Origin: an uncultured Lachnospiraceae bacterium
GTDB taxonomy: Bacteria; Bacillota; Clostridia; Lachnospirales; Lachnospiraceae
Assembly (NCBI GenBank): GCA_910585635.1
Contig: CAJUFE010000015.1
Span: 1 to 64,000, forward strand
Direction of reading: 5' to 3'
Length of the DNA stretch: 64,000 nucleotides
Positions within the stretch are counted from its first letter, which is position 1. Every line of letters begins with the position of its first letter. The notes under the pieces are model-generated. The model did not search any database and was not told the DNA's origin. It worked only from the letters and a program-made list of their open reading frames with translations. Shown here piece by piece: positions 7,969 to 16,720 of the stretch. Made by a program: the position numbers and the translations under genes.

Positions 7969-8729
7969 TGCGGGTCCTGGAAACAAAGGAGCTCTCGGTC
8001 CGGTTCGGTGACCATCTGGTCTTAGATAAGGTGTCCGCGGATTTTACGTCCGGAAGGATGACCGCGATCATCGGCAGCAACGGGGTAGGGAAGACCACCT
8101 ACTTAAAAGCGATCGCCCAGCTGGTCCGGGCGGAGGGCAGCGTGGTGCTGAACGAGGATGGCGTGAGAGGGCTGGATAAAAAGACGATCGCCTATGTGCC
8201 CCAGCTGGGATCTTTGCACACCAAGCTCACGGCTTTTGAGATGGTCCTCCTAGGCCTGGTCAACAGCCTGAAGTGGCATGTCACAGACGAGCAGATCGAG
8301 CTGGTCTACCAGACTCTGTCGGATCTGGGGATCCGTCACATCGCCCGGCAGCCCTTTGACACCCTGTCCGGGGGGCAAAAGCAGCTGGTCTCCATGGCAC
8401 AGTCCCTGATCGGAAAGCCTAAGGTGCTGCTGCTGGACGAGCCTACATCCGCCCTGGACCTGCGGCATCAGCTGATCGTGATGGGATTGGCCAAGAAGTA
8501 CACCAAAGAGCAGGATGTGGTCACGATCTTCGTGGTCCACGACCTGATGCTGGCTTCCCGATACGGCGAAGACCTCCTGGTGCTCCATGACGGTTCAGTC
8601 TATGCCTATGATAAAGCCGAAAAGATCTTGACACCGGAGCTGATCGCTAAAGTTTATGGGGTGGACAGCAGGGTGATCGACCTGCCGGAGGGCTACCAGA
8701 TCGTCCTGCCCCTCGCGCCACGCAGATAG
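7965..8729 (+). CDS. ABC transporter ATP-binding protein, FecE/BtuD class
   Basis: The 254-residue ATPase energises the importer. It has Walker A GSNGVGKTT (37-45), the signature LSGGQKQ (134-140), Walker B LLLDE (155-159) and the switch histidine H192. It overlaps the permease stop by 4 nt, which implies translational coupling. The operon order lipoprotein-permease-ATPase is standard for type II importers of iron chelates, corrinoids or oxyanions. Confidence 0.9.
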   Translation: MMRVLETKELSVRFGDHLVLDKVSADFTSGRMTAIIGSNGVGKTTYLKAIAQLVRAEGSVVLNEDGVRGLDKKTIAYVPQLGSLHTKLTAFEMVLLGLVNSLKWHVTDEQIELVYQTLSDLGIRHIARQPFDTLSGGQKQLVSMAQSLIGKPKVLLLDEPTSALDLRHQLIVMGLAKKYTKEQDVVTIFVVHDLMLASRYGEDLLVLHDGSVYAYDKAEKILTPELIAKVYGVDSRVIDLPEGYQIVLPLAPRR

Positions 8730-8737
8730 GAGGAAAA

Positions 8738-9520
8738 ATGGATCTACATGACAAGATCGTCCACGGCTGGGATATCTCAGCCGAGGGCTACAGTAAACGG
8801 GTGGTACAGGATGACTTTATCTCTCCGGGAAAGGAGATCTGGACGGATCTGATCTTGTCCAAGGCGCCCATAGAGGGGAAGATGAAGATCCTGGACGTGG
8901 GTACAGGCCCGGGGGTATTTACCACGATCCTTTCCCTGGCCGGGCATGACCTGACCGGGATCGATATCTCCGAGAAGATGCTGGAGCAGGCCCGGGAAAA
9001 TTCCGTGCGGTACGGAGCCCGGCCAGAGTATCTCCTGATGGATTCCCAAAAGCTCACGTTCGGGGAAGATACCTTCGATATGATCGTCAGCCGCAATGTG
9101 GTCTGGATCATGGAGGAACCGGAGCATGTCTATGAGAGCTGGAAGAAGATCTTGAAGCCGGGAGGCCGGATCCTGGTCTTTGATACCGGTCATAGCAAGG
9201 AGAACTTCCTGACCAAGTTCGATCACAGCAATGAAGCGTTCCTGAAGGAGTATAAAGAACGGTTCGGCACAGAACCGCCCATCTCCTTCGAGCCCGGTCA
9301 ATATGAGGAAGCACGGGGATGGAAACGGGAGCTGCGCTTAAGCTATGAGGAACGTCCGGGGTGGGATGTGGGTGTCCTGGAGGATCTGGGCTATGTCAAT
9401 GTCTGCTGGGACAATGTGGCGGAGCAGACGGCTTATACGGCGGAAGCGCGTTTCCAAAACGGAGATAAGGTCTTTTTCCGGCTCTGCGCGGATAAGCCAC
9501 AGCAGGCCCCATCGTTCTGA
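8738..9520 (+). CDS. Class I SAM-dependent methyltransferase in the importer operon
   Basis: A 260-residue cytoplasmic methyltransferase of the Methyltransf_11/25 fold. Motif I is ILDVGTGPGV (51-60), followed by the acidic end of strand 2 in LTGIDIS and a motif IV region DMIVSRNVVW. It begins 8 nt after the ATPase stop with AGGAGGAA as ribosome site, so it belongs to the same operon. Such enzymes are found beside FecCD-type importers in Clostridia. The substrate is unknown and might be the imported chelate. No family-specific recognition beyond the fold is possible here. Confidence 0.8.
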   Translation: MDLHDKIVHGWDISAEGYSKRVVQDDFISPGKEIWTDLILSKAPIEGKMKILDVGTGPGVFTTILSLAGHDLTGIDISEKMLEQARENSVRYGARPEYLLMDSQKLTFGEDTFDMIVSRNVVWIMEEPEHVYESWKKILKPGGRILVFDTGHSKENFLTKFDHSNEAFLKEYKERFGTEPPISFEPGQYEEARGWKRELRLSYEERPGWDVGVLEDLGYVNVCWDNVAEQTAYTAEARFQNGDKVFFRLCADKPQQAPSF

Positions 9521-9542
9521 TGAGCCCTGCTGCAAAAAAGTA

Positions 9543-9628
9543 CGTATATACGCAAAAATCCTTAATAAAAGTTGTAATATGAGCAGATCCTGCTATAATA
9601 CTATTGGAGATCTCTGCGTATATACGCA
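9543..9628 (+). promoter_or_regulatory. Promoter bracketed by two CGTATATACG palindromes
   Basis: TTGTAA (9572-9577) and TATAAT (9594-9599), with a 16-nt spacer, form a likely promoter for the ATPase gene at 9659. The palindrome CGTATATACG occurs at 9543-9552 upstream and at 9617-9626 downstream (extended there to TGCGTATATACGCA). Both copies are followed by CAAAAA. Paired operators 74 bp apart suggest looping repression, but no cognate regulator is adjacent. Confidence 0.6.
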
Positions 9629-9658
9629 AAAAATTTCAGTAGAAAGAAGGTATGGGAT

Positions 9659-10912
9659 ATGGTGATCAAGAGAGATATCTACCTGGACAAGCTCATTGAT
9701 AAAAAGCACAATGGCCTGATCAAGGTGGTGACAGGCATCCGCCGGTGTGGAAAGTCGTATCTGCTCTTTGAACTGTTCAAGGAGCATCTGCTGGCAGAAG
9801 GGACTGATAAGGGACATATCATCGAGATCGCCTTTGATTCCTTCGAAAATAAACGTTTCCGTGATCCGGATGTTCTGTACCCTTACCTCAAAGAGCAGAT
9901 CAAAGATGATGGCATGTACTATGTGTTATTAGATGAAGTCCAGCTTTTGGGAGAGTTTGAAGCGGTCCTTAACAGCTTTATCCGCATGAAAAATGTCGAT
10001 GTATATGTGACCGGGAGCAATGCCCGCTTTTTGTCTAAGGATGTGATCACCGAGTTCCGTGGCCGTGGGGATGAGATCCACATGTACCCGCTGAGCTTTG
10101 CTGAATTTATGTCTGTTTATCCTGGTACAAAACAGGACGGCTGGAACGGATATATGCTCTACGGCGGGCTGCCGCTGGTCCTTGGCTTTTCAAGCCCGGA
10201 AGAGAAGATCGCTTTTTTAAAGTCCCTGTTTGAAGAGACCTATATATCCGATATCGTGGGCAGGCACAAGGTCCGGAACCGGGCTGAGCTTGAGGAGCTT
10301 TTGAACATCCTTTCCTCAGCGATCGGCTCCCTCACGAATCCGGCGAAACTGTCGGCGACCTTTAAAAGTGTGAAACAAAAGGTCATCAGCAATACCACCA
10401 TCCAGAAATATATCGGTTATCTTTGTGATTCCTTCCTGATCGACAGTGCTATCCGCTACGATATCAAGGGCAAGAAGTATATCGATACCCCGGTCAAATA
10501 TTACTTTACCGATCTGGGTCTGCGCAATGCCCGGCTCAACTTCCGCCAGCTGGAAGAGACACATGCCATGGAGAACATCATCTTCAATGAGCTGAAGATC
10601 CGGGGGTTCAACGTGGATGTGGGCGTGATCACACAGCATGCGTCTAACGAAAAAGGCCATGGTGTGAGAAAGCAGCTGGAGGTCGATTTTGTCTGCAACA
10701 AGGGCTATAAGCGCTATTATATCCAGTCCGCTTACGCGATCCCTGATCAGGTAAAGATGGAGCAGGAGCAGCGTTCTCTGATGATGATCGGCGACTCCTT
10801 TAAAAAGATCATCATCACGAAAGATGCGCCTGCGCCATATTATAACGAGGACGGTGTGCTGGTCATGAGTGTCTATGACTTTTTGTTGGATGCCCGCAGT
10901 CTGGATATCTAA
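9659..10912 (+). CDS. AAA-family ATPase with DUF4143 domain
   Basis: A 417-residue protein of the widespread AAA_14/DUF4143 family. Residues 20-130 are the P-loop domain with Walker A GIRRCGKS (26-33) and Walker B VLLDE (89-93). The sensor-like TGSNARFLS motif follows. The C-terminal half is the DUF4143 region, with a nuclease-like EVDFVCNKG motif near residue 340. The family's cellular role is not established. Translation likely starts at ATG 9659 behind AGAAAGAAGG. It is monocistronic with its own operator-flanked promoter. A second paralogue lies at 22109. Confidence 0.85.
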   Translation: MVIKRDIYLDKLIDKKHNGLIKVVTGIRRCGKSYLLFELFKEHLLAEGTDKGHIIEIAFDSFENKRFRDPDVLYPYLKEQIKDDGMYYVLLDEVQLLGEFEAVLNSFIRMKNVDVYVTGSNARFLSKDVITEFRGRGDEIHMYPLSFAEFMSVYPGTKQDGWNGYMLYGGLPLVLGFSSPEEKIAFLKSLFEETYISDIVGRHKVRNRAELEELLNILSSAIGSLTNPAKLSATFKSVKQKVISNTTIQKYIGYLCDSFLIDSAIRYDIKGKKYIDTPVKYYFTDLGLRNARLNFRQLEETHAMENIIFNELKIRGFNVDVGVITQHASNEKGHGVRKQLEVDFVCNKGYKRYYIQSAYAIPDQVKMEQEQRSLMMIGDSFKKIIITKDAPAPYYNEDGVLVMSVYDFLLDARSLDI

Positions 10913-10952
10913 GCGACGGGAAAGGCAGCACCCGCATCCGTGTGTGAGCAGA

Positions 10953-11711
10953 TCAACCCCAGGAAGTGCCGTTCCAGTGGAGGATCCTGGTATCCAGATC
11001 CTTGTGGTCATCACGCCAGACCGTATAGGACACGGCCAGCCCATTCCCGCGGATCTCGGCCCCGGAGGTGTCGGTGATGCGGGAGTGCTCCACCAGATAC
11101 CCGTCCCGGACCTGATAGATGAAGATATCTGCCGCGCCGAAGGTGGAGCCGTAGACCTCCCGGTTGACCACGATCTCCGGGATCCCGTCCCCGGTCACAT
11201 CCCCCATCTGGGCGGTCACATACCAGCCGCAGCCGCCAGAGGGCGGATAATCCTGCTGCAGCACGGTGCCGTCGGATAGATGGACCAGCAAAAGCCCGTA
11301 CTGCTGATCCACCGGGTCCACGTTCAGGCAGTTGTTGATCGTCTGGACTGCCACCACCTGGGAAGTGGAGTGGGCGAAGGCCGCGGTCCCGGCAGCTCTT
11401 GTCTGCACATTGCCGGCGATGGTCCAGGCCCCGTCGGCATTGACGGTGTAGCCGTCCGGCGTGGTGGTGGAGACCAGGAGATAACCGTCGTGGTCGAAAT
11501 AGTAGCACTCGGCCACATCATCTCCGTCTCCGTCGATCCACCGCCACGCATCGCGGGGCCAGGTGCCGTCGTCATCCGCGTACCACCATCGCCCGTTTTG
11601 GGTCCGCCACTGCCCGGCCCAGGCTGTGAGAGGGGAAGAGGTGAGAGTGGCCAGTGCGGTGAGTACGGTCAGGAAGGCCAGTGGGCATCTTGTGTGGATG
11701 TGTTTTTTCAT
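10953..11711 (-). CDS. Secreted protein with cell-wall-binding-like repeat and FG-GAP-like segment
   Basis: A 252-residue exported protein. The first 32 residues form a signal peptide ending in AWA. Next comes a region like choline/glucan-binding repeats (GRWWYADDDGTWPRDAW, then a YYFDHDGYLL unit), which usually anchors proteins to the cell wall. The C-terminal part includes GDVTGDGIPEIVV, resembling a VCBS/FG-GAP calcium-loop motif. No catalytic motif is visible. It is convergent with the ATPase gene and followed upstream by an inverted pair of hairpin elements. The function is unknown. Confidence 0.75.
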   Translation of the reverse strand: MKKHIHTRCPLAFLTVLTALATLTSSPLTAWAGQWRTQNGRWWYADDDGTWPRDAWRWIDGDGDDVAECYYFDHDGYLLVSTTTPDGYTVNADGAWTIAGNVQTRAAGTAAFAHSTSQVVAVQTINNCLNVDPVDQQYGLLLVHLSDGTVLQQDYPPSGGCGWYVTAQMGDVTGDGIPEIVVNREVYGSTFGAADIFIYQVRDGYLVEHSRITDTSGAEIRGNGLAVSYTVWRDDHKDLDTRILHWNGTSWG

Positions 11712-11940
11712 GTTCTTTCTCCTTTGCGTTCCAGCTTGCTGGTGTATCGGTAGTCTGGATATCGGTCCTTTGGATATCCGTTGCTTGATAAGGACAGTAT
11801 ATCCCCTTTTTCTGAAAGAAACAATGGATGCTGCAAAAAAAGGAAGAAAAAACGTCGCGCATCAGGTTACTTTTTACACCCACGCCAGCTGTTGGATAGG
11901 TGCAGGTGCATTGTCGGCCACCCGTCCGCATCCGAAGGCC

Positions 11941-12117
11941 CGGTCCCCCACAGGGACACGCTCTCGCTCCATGCGGTACGCAGCGGTACTAGGGCGCGAT
12001 GGAAGATACTCTCCACTGCGTTCCGAGTATCCGCTTTCGCACTAAGTTCGAAAAGACCTCACTAAGTGCTCAATGCGAAGGACCGGCGTCCCGCAAAGGT
12101 CCCCTTAGGGGGATCCG
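11941..12117 (-). repeat. Recurrent hairpin element, degenerate inverted copy B'
   Basis: This segment shares CGCTCTCGCTCCATG and TTCGAAAAGACCTCACTAAG with copies C and E but is otherwise diverged. It points toward copy B in inverted orientation. Together they fill most of the 11712-12373 gap, which holds no gene that I can support. Confidence 0.6.
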
Positions 12118-12162
12118 GGCCTCCGGATGCTAGGTGCTGGCGTGCCGCATGGCCGAAGAAAG

Positions 12163-12369
12163 GCCAGCTAAAGTAGCGCAGGGAGGGTCCTGTCATAAAA
12201 GGAACCCCTTGAGGAACGCCGGCGCTTAGCGAGGTCTTTTCGAGCTTAGCGTCCGCTGCGTTCCTCATGGAGCGAGAGCGCGGTGACGTTATGACAGGTC
12301 CCTCACGGAGCGGACCTATCGTGACATATCGATGCTATAAGACTTCCTGGCGTGGGTATGAAAAGTAAC
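12163..12369 (+). repeat. Recurrent hairpin element, copy B
   Basis: A nearly full copy, with CCAGCTAAAGTAGCGCAGGG at the left, a nested hairpin, and the long-form right end finishing in TATGAAAAGTAAC at 12369. Stem arms here read GTCATAA/TTATGAC where copies C and E read CACAA/TTGTG, a compensatory change. The element ends 4 nt before the stop codon (12374-12376) of the PRD regulator. Confidence 0.85.
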
Positions 12370-12373
12370 TGCA

Positions 12374-14482
12374 TCAGCTGAGGATGCCCAGCAGCTCATA
12401 GGCGTTCCTGGCGCTCCGGAGGGCGTCCCGCTTTTCCTCGTCCCCTAAGATATCCACCAGCTCTTCTAAGATCTTGATGTGGGCGGTATTGTGGTTGGAC
12501 AGGAGCATGATCACCAGCTCCACCGGATCGTTGTCCGGGTGGCCGAACTTCACCGGCTTCTCCAGGGTGATCACGCTGATGCAGGGGGCTTGAAGCTCCG
12601 GCGCCAGGAGATGGGGCAGCGCCACTCCTTTATCGATGACCATGTAGCCGCCCAGCCGTTTCTTGATCTTGATCATGGCGTCGATGTGGTCCTGGGCGAT
12701 CAGGCCACGGGTCTTCAGGAGATCCCCGGCCAGCTGGATGGCGTCGTAGCAGCTTTTAGCGCGGACGCCGGCGGCCACCAGGGAGCGGTCTAAAAGGCCC
12801 CGGAGGGTAGGCTTGCGCTTGTTGTCCAGCCCCTCTACCTCCTCCTTGATATCCTTGGCCAGCTCGATCGACAGCTTGATCCGTTCCTCCGGCTTAAGCT
12901 CCAGGGAGCGGGCCGCGATATTGATGGTGGCGCTGATATATTTGTTCAAGTCGATACTCTGCATCCGGAGGGTGAACATCTGGGTCAGCCGGTTCACATC
13001 CTCGGTATTTAAGAGCGGGTTGACGGTGATACAGTGGTCGCAGGGGCTCTCGATGGGCAGGGTGGAGATGACCAGGTCGCAGTTTAAGGGCTTTTTGGCG
13101 TTGATGAACTCATGGTAGGAGAGGGTGTCTACGATATTGATGTTATAGAAGACCGAGCGCAGACGGTTCTCTAAGATCTTCGATGTGGCGATCGTGCTGT
13201 TGCAGACGATGACCACATCTTTTTTCATGGCATGTTCCAGGGGGTTTTTCAGGATACAGGCCACGATATACATGGCGATATAGACCGCCTCCCGGTCGCA
13301 GACCGCCTGGTCCACATGGTCGGACCGTTCCTTTAGGATCTGCCAGAGCTTTTGCCGGACCACCTGGCACACGTCCGGGAAGGACTCCTCGATCTCCTTT
13401 AATGTGGGATTGTGCTCGGAAGGGATATTGAGGAATAAGCGGTACTGCATCACGCTCAGATGGGTGGCCAGGTCCAGGACCGTGTCGTCCCCCTCTTCAA
13501 ACTGGATCTCCAGGGACTCCTTGACCTCGGCGATCAGCTCCTTGGCGATCAGGACATTTTCGATATTGATATCACGGGAGGCGCCGAAACGGCGGAGGGA
13601 CATCCATTCCGTGTGGATCAGGAAGAGCTCGTCAGGCGGCATGTCCAGCCCGATCTGCGCGCGGATCAGGTCGTGGAGAGCGGCGCCGTCATAAGGGTCG
13701 GAGAAGGGCAGGTGGAGATGGCGGCCCTTTTCCATGAGGATGGCATGCCCGTCCCGGTAGCGGGCAAAGGCCACCAGGAGATAGACGAACATGGCGCAGA
13801 ACCCATTGTCGGAGATGGTCACATGGGCGGCCTCCTGCATCCTTTGGATGATCGCTAAGATATCCTCCCGCCAGGCTTCTACGGTCTCATAAAAAGAGGA
13901 CATCCGGTATCTGCGCAGGATAGGTCCTGTCTGCATGAACCGCATGCCGATGAGCGGCTGCTGTTTCGTGTCGGTCTCCAAAAGCTCCCGAAGGAGCATC
14001 ACGCAGCCACGCCGGATATTGAGCTCCGTATCCTGGACGGCGATCCCCATATGGGGTTTGGAGATCATGTGGATACAGTACCGGTCCATCCATTCCCGGA
14101 CCTTCTGCAGATCACCGGATACGGTGGCCGGGCTCACATCAAGACGGCCGGCGATCTTGGCGATGCTGGTGGAAGGAGGTTCGGACAGGAGCCAGCCGAT
14201 GATGGCCCGTACCCGCTCCTGGGAGGACATGATATAGGCGGGGTGATCGTCGCCAAGGAGCTGCCGGATCTTATGGTCCTCATCCTGCAGGAGGACGCCC
14301 AGCCCCGGGATCCGCCTGATGGGGCACAGAGAATGTTCGGCCAGCCATCGGTCGATGGCGTCCAGATCGCTGCGGACCGTCCGCGGGCTGACCGACAGCT
14401 CCCCTGCCAGCTGGCTGGTGGTCAGCGGTCCCTTGGCGCCGATCAGCCTGTCGATGATCAGCATACAACGTTTATAGAGCAT
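12374..14482 (-). CDS. PRD-domain transcriptional regulator with EIIB- and EIIA-like domains (MtlR/BglG type)
   Basis: A 702-residue multidomain regulator. An N-terminal HTH (residues about 15-60, SQLAGELSVSPRTVRSDLDAI) is followed by a second winged helix (VSPATVSGDLQKV), two PRD domains, an EIIB-like domain with VVIVCNSTIATSK, and a C-terminal EIIA domain with VALPH. Phosphorylation by PTS components normally tunes such activators. The frame extends to 14557, but AAAGG lies 9 nt before the ATG at 14482, which overlaps the preceding methyltransferase end by 11 nt. It is the last gene of the DeoC/Ula-type PTS operon and probably its regulator. Confidence 0.85.
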   Translation of the reverse strand: MLYKRCMLIIDRLIGAKGPLTTSQLAGELSVSPRTVRSDLDAIDRWLAEHSLCPIRRIPGLGVLLQDEDHKIRQLLGDDHPAYIMSSQERVRAIIGWLLSEPPSTSIAKIAGRLDVSPATVSGDLQKVREWMDRYCIHMISKPHMGIAVQDTELNIRRGCVMLLRELLETDTKQQPLIGMRFMQTGPILRRYRMSSFYETVEAWREDILAIIQRMQEAAHVTISDNGFCAMFVYLLVAFARYRDGHAILMEKGRHLHLPFSDPYDGAALHDLIRAQIGLDMPPDELFLIHTEWMSLRRFGASRDINIENVLIAKELIAEVKESLEIQFEEGDDTVLDLATHLSVMQYRLFLNIPSEHNPTLKEIEESFPDVCQVVRQKLWQILKERSDHVDQAVCDREAVYIAMYIVACILKNPLEHAMKKDVVIVCNSTIATSKILENRLRSVFYNINIVDTLSYHEFINAKKPLNCDLVISTLPIESPCDHCITVNPLLNTEDVNRLTQMFTLRMQSIDLNKYISATINIAARSLELKPEERIKLSIELAKDIKEEVEGLDNKRKPTLRGLLDRSLVAAGVRAKSCYDAIQLAGDLLKTRGLIAQDHIDAMIKIKKRLGGYMVIDKGVALPHLLAPELQAPCISVITLEKPVKFGHPDNDPVELVIMLLSNHNTAHIKILEELVDILGDEEKRDALRSARNAYELLGILS

Positions 14483-15083
14483 TTTCATCATCCTTTGCCG
14501 TAGGTGGGTGGGAAGGTAGCGGTTTATGATAAACCTGTTCTTCCAGGTTTTCAGCAAGAGAGAGGTAGCGCTGTTTTGATCCGATCAGTGTGGCCCCGGA
14601 CCCCATAGCCCACTGGCTTAGGAGGATCGGAAGCTCCCGGCCTCTGGTGCCCTTAGCGTCCGGCAGGCGCTCCCGTCCTCGTCCGCTGTCAGAGCGGAAG
14701 CTGACCCACATGGTGCCTCCCGGCTTTAGAAAGGAGCCGGCCTGCCTTAACAGACCGGCGGGGTCCGACGCGTGGGGCAGCACCATGAACAGGCAGACCA
14801 CGTCATAGGTATGGCCGGCCAGAGAACGGATATCCCAGTGATACTGGGCATTTTCTGCGTGAAAGGTCTGCCTGGCGAACCGTATCCGCTCCAGATCCGG
14901 ATCGAAACCGGTGACCGTAAGGCAATGGGGAGAAAGGATGTAGCTGCCCCAGCCATATCCGCAGCCGAGGTCCAGGACCTGTCTCCCGCAGGTATGACGG
15001 GCTGCCAGATCATAAGAAGCCAGCATGGGCGAAAGATAAGGATCCTCTCGGATCAGCTGCAGATAAGCTTGGGCAGTTTCCAT
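14472..15083 (-). CDS. Class I SAM-dependent methyltransferase
   Basis: A 203-residue cytoplasmic protein with motif I VLDLGCGYGWGS at about 36-47, an acidic residue in VTGFDPD and a motif IV-like VVCLFMVLPHASD. GGAGG lies 9 nt before the ATG at 15083. It overlaps the downstream PRD regulator by 11 nt, suggesting coupling. Nothing in the sequence reveals its substrate. Its location between a sugar PTS and the PTS regulator is unexpected, and a 24-bp tandem repeat lies immediately upstream. Confidence 0.75.
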   Translation of the reverse strand: METAQAYLQLIREDPYLSPMLASYDLAARHTCGRQVLDLGCGYGWGSYILSPHCLTVTGFDPDLERIRFARQTFHAENAQYHWDIRSLAGHTYDVVCLFMVLPHASDPAGLLRQAGSFLKPGGTMWVSFRSDSGRGRERLPDAKGTRGRELPILLSQWAMGSGATLIGSKQRYLSLAENLEEQVYHKPLPSHPPTAKDDENAL

Positions 15084-15161
15084 GAGCGTTCACCTCCGTG
15101 GTCGATGGCAGACGATGGGTCTTCTCGGGAGCATGCGGTCTTGCCGGACATCCAGTCCGAA

Positions 15162-15316
15162 GCCTGCTGGCAGACCAGGTGTGCGGTCTGCTGACGGACC
15201 GGGTGTGCGGTCTGCTGGCGGACCAGGTGTGCGGTCTGCTGACGGACCGGGTGTGCGGTCTGCTGACGGACCGGGTGTGCGGTCTGCCGGCGGACCAAGT
15301 GTGCGGTCTGCCGGGT
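15162..15316. repeat. 24-bp tandem repeat, six units
   Basis: GTGTGCGGTCTGC begins at 15179, 15203, 15227, 15251, 15275 and 15299, an exact 24-bp period, with a partial unit before. Variation is limited to a few positions (CTGACGG versus CTGGCGG, and GACCGGG versus GACCAGG). Units abut without spacers. The array lies between the EIIC gene and the methyltransferase in a minus-strand operon. Confidence 0.9.
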
Positions 15317-15348
15317 AGAGCGCAGGCCGCACATAGATGGTCGTTAGG

Positions 15349-16611
15349 TCAGTGGAACAGGGACATGATCTTTGCGATGATATACCCGATCGTATTGAAA
15401 TCCATCGCTTCGTAAGCACCTCCGGTGGCCACCAGATGCCCGGTCAGCGGGAAGGTGAGGGCTACGGCGAACTGCAGCAGGAAGCCGGTGATCAGGGAGC
15501 TTACGATGCAGTTCTTCAGGCCGCCCCTGGCATTGGCGTAGACGCCCACCAGCGCGCCTTCAAAGAAGTTGATCTGTACACCCGGCACCACCACAGGCGA
15601 AAAGCCGGTGAAGGTCATCACCAGGGTAGCGATGATGGAACCAAGAAGGCTGAACATGAAGCCCAGCATGACGGCGGTGCCGCCATAAGGGAAGACCGTG
15701 GGATAGTCCAGACCTAAAAGGGCGTTGGGCAGGAGCTTTTCTGCAACACCGGAGAAGGCCGGGATCAGCTCGGCTAACATCATGCGCACGCCGTAGAGGA
15801 TGACCGCGATGCCGCCGCCGAAGGTGATGGACTGGATGATGACATAGAGCAGCCAGGGGGTCCCTGCCGCCATCTCCCGGACCACGTCAGGGCCGGCCAC
15901 AAAGGTAAAGATGATGTTCATCAGCAGGACGGCCATACAGGTGGCGATGACACTGTCCTTCAGCCAGTTTAAGGAGCTGGGGAATTCCAGTTCTTCTGTG
16001 GATCTTCCGCCTTCCTTGAACAGCCGGCCGCATCCGCCTGCGATCACTAAGGAGATCGCGCTGGGAACGAAATTGGCATGCTCGGTGGTCAGCGGTTTTA
16101 GATAATGGGCAGAGATGGTGGTGGCGATCCAGTAGTAGATACCGGAGATCGTACCGCCGATCACGATGATCATGGGATCGGAAAAGCCGAAGCCTGCCAT
16201 GATGCTGGCCATGAAGCCGGCCCAGAACAGCTGCAGATGTACGGTCAGCGCCAGGTTCTTCCATTTGGTGAGCTTGGCTAAAAGGATGTTGATGACGAAG
16301 CCGATGATGAAGATCAGTGCGGCCTGGGTCCCGAACTTCGCCATAGACTCCGCGTAGACCACCCAGTAGAGGGGCAGTACACCTTCTACGCCCAGGCCCT
16401 TCTGGACCAGCGCGGTCAGCAGGCTGATCGGCGGGCCGATGATCGTGGTGCCCGCGCTTAAGATCAGGTATCCCATCATGGTCTTGACAGTGCCCATGAC
16501 CGTATCACTGATCCCCTTTTTCAGAAAGAGCAGGCCGATGCAGGCGATCAGTCCCAGCATGACCGTAGGATTGCCTAGTACATTGGTGATAAAATCGATC
16601 GCAAATTTCAT
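15349..16611 (-). CDS. PTS EIIC component, ascorbate (UlaA/SgaT) family
   Basis: A 420-residue polytopic membrane protein of the UlaA family, which imports L-ascorbate or related acids and pentose-like sugars during phosphorylation. It has about eleven hydrophobic segments and the family signature YGVRMMLAELIPAFSGVAEK. The frame is open upstream to 16842, but GGGGA before the ATG at 16611 and the N terminus MKFAIDFITNVLG fit the family. EIIB (17523) and EIIA (17816) of the same type lie upstream in the operon, with an SDR gene between. The true substrate is not defined by sequence. Confidence 0.85.
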   Translation of the reverse strand: MKFAIDFITNVLGNPTVMLGLIACIGLLFLKKGISDTVMGTVKTMMGYLILSAGTTIIGPPISLLTALVQKGLGVEGVLPLYWVVYAESMAKFGTQAALIFIIGFVINILLAKLTKWKNLALTVHLQLFWAGFMASIMAGFGFSDPMIIVIGGTISGIYYWIATTISAHYLKPLTTEHANFVPSAISLVIAGGCGRLFKEGGRSTEELEFPSSLNWLKDSVIATCMAVLLMNIIFTFVAGPDVVREMAAGTPWLLYVIIQSITFGGGIAVILYGVRMMLAELIPAFSGVAEKLLPNALLGLDYPTVFPYGGTAVMLGFMFSLLGSIIATLVMTFTGFSPVVVPGVQINFFEGALVGVYANARGGLKNCIVSSLITGFLLQFAVALTFPLTGHLVATGGAYEAMDFNTIGYIIAKIMSLFH

Positions 16612-16676
16612 ATAGTATCCCCTTTCAGATATGCTTCCCCCCAGGGATGCGTTCCCTTCTCTGTTTGTTAGATGCG

Positions 16677-16708
16677 CCGTAACAGTCCGGGGTATCTGAA
16701 CGGTTACG
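16677..16708. repeat. Short hairpin repeat, family 2, copy 2
   Basis: An imperfect inverted repeat pairs CCGTAACAGT with the CGGTTACGG side. The core TAACAGTCCGGGG and TCTGAACGGTTAC closely resembles the segment at 31652-31680 read on the opposite strand. It lies between the SDR stop and the EIIC start. Confidence 0.5.
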
Positions 16709-16720
16709 GTGGGCTTACGT

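Noticed and set aside
10316..11044. 242-residue minus-strand open frame
   Set aside because: It lies opposite the DUF4143 ATPase gene and runs into the secreted protein gene in another frame. No motif or ribosome site supports it.
15162..15316. CRISPR array
   Set aside because: The 24-bp units are contiguous, with no unique spacers and no cas genes nearby. It is a simple tandem repeat.
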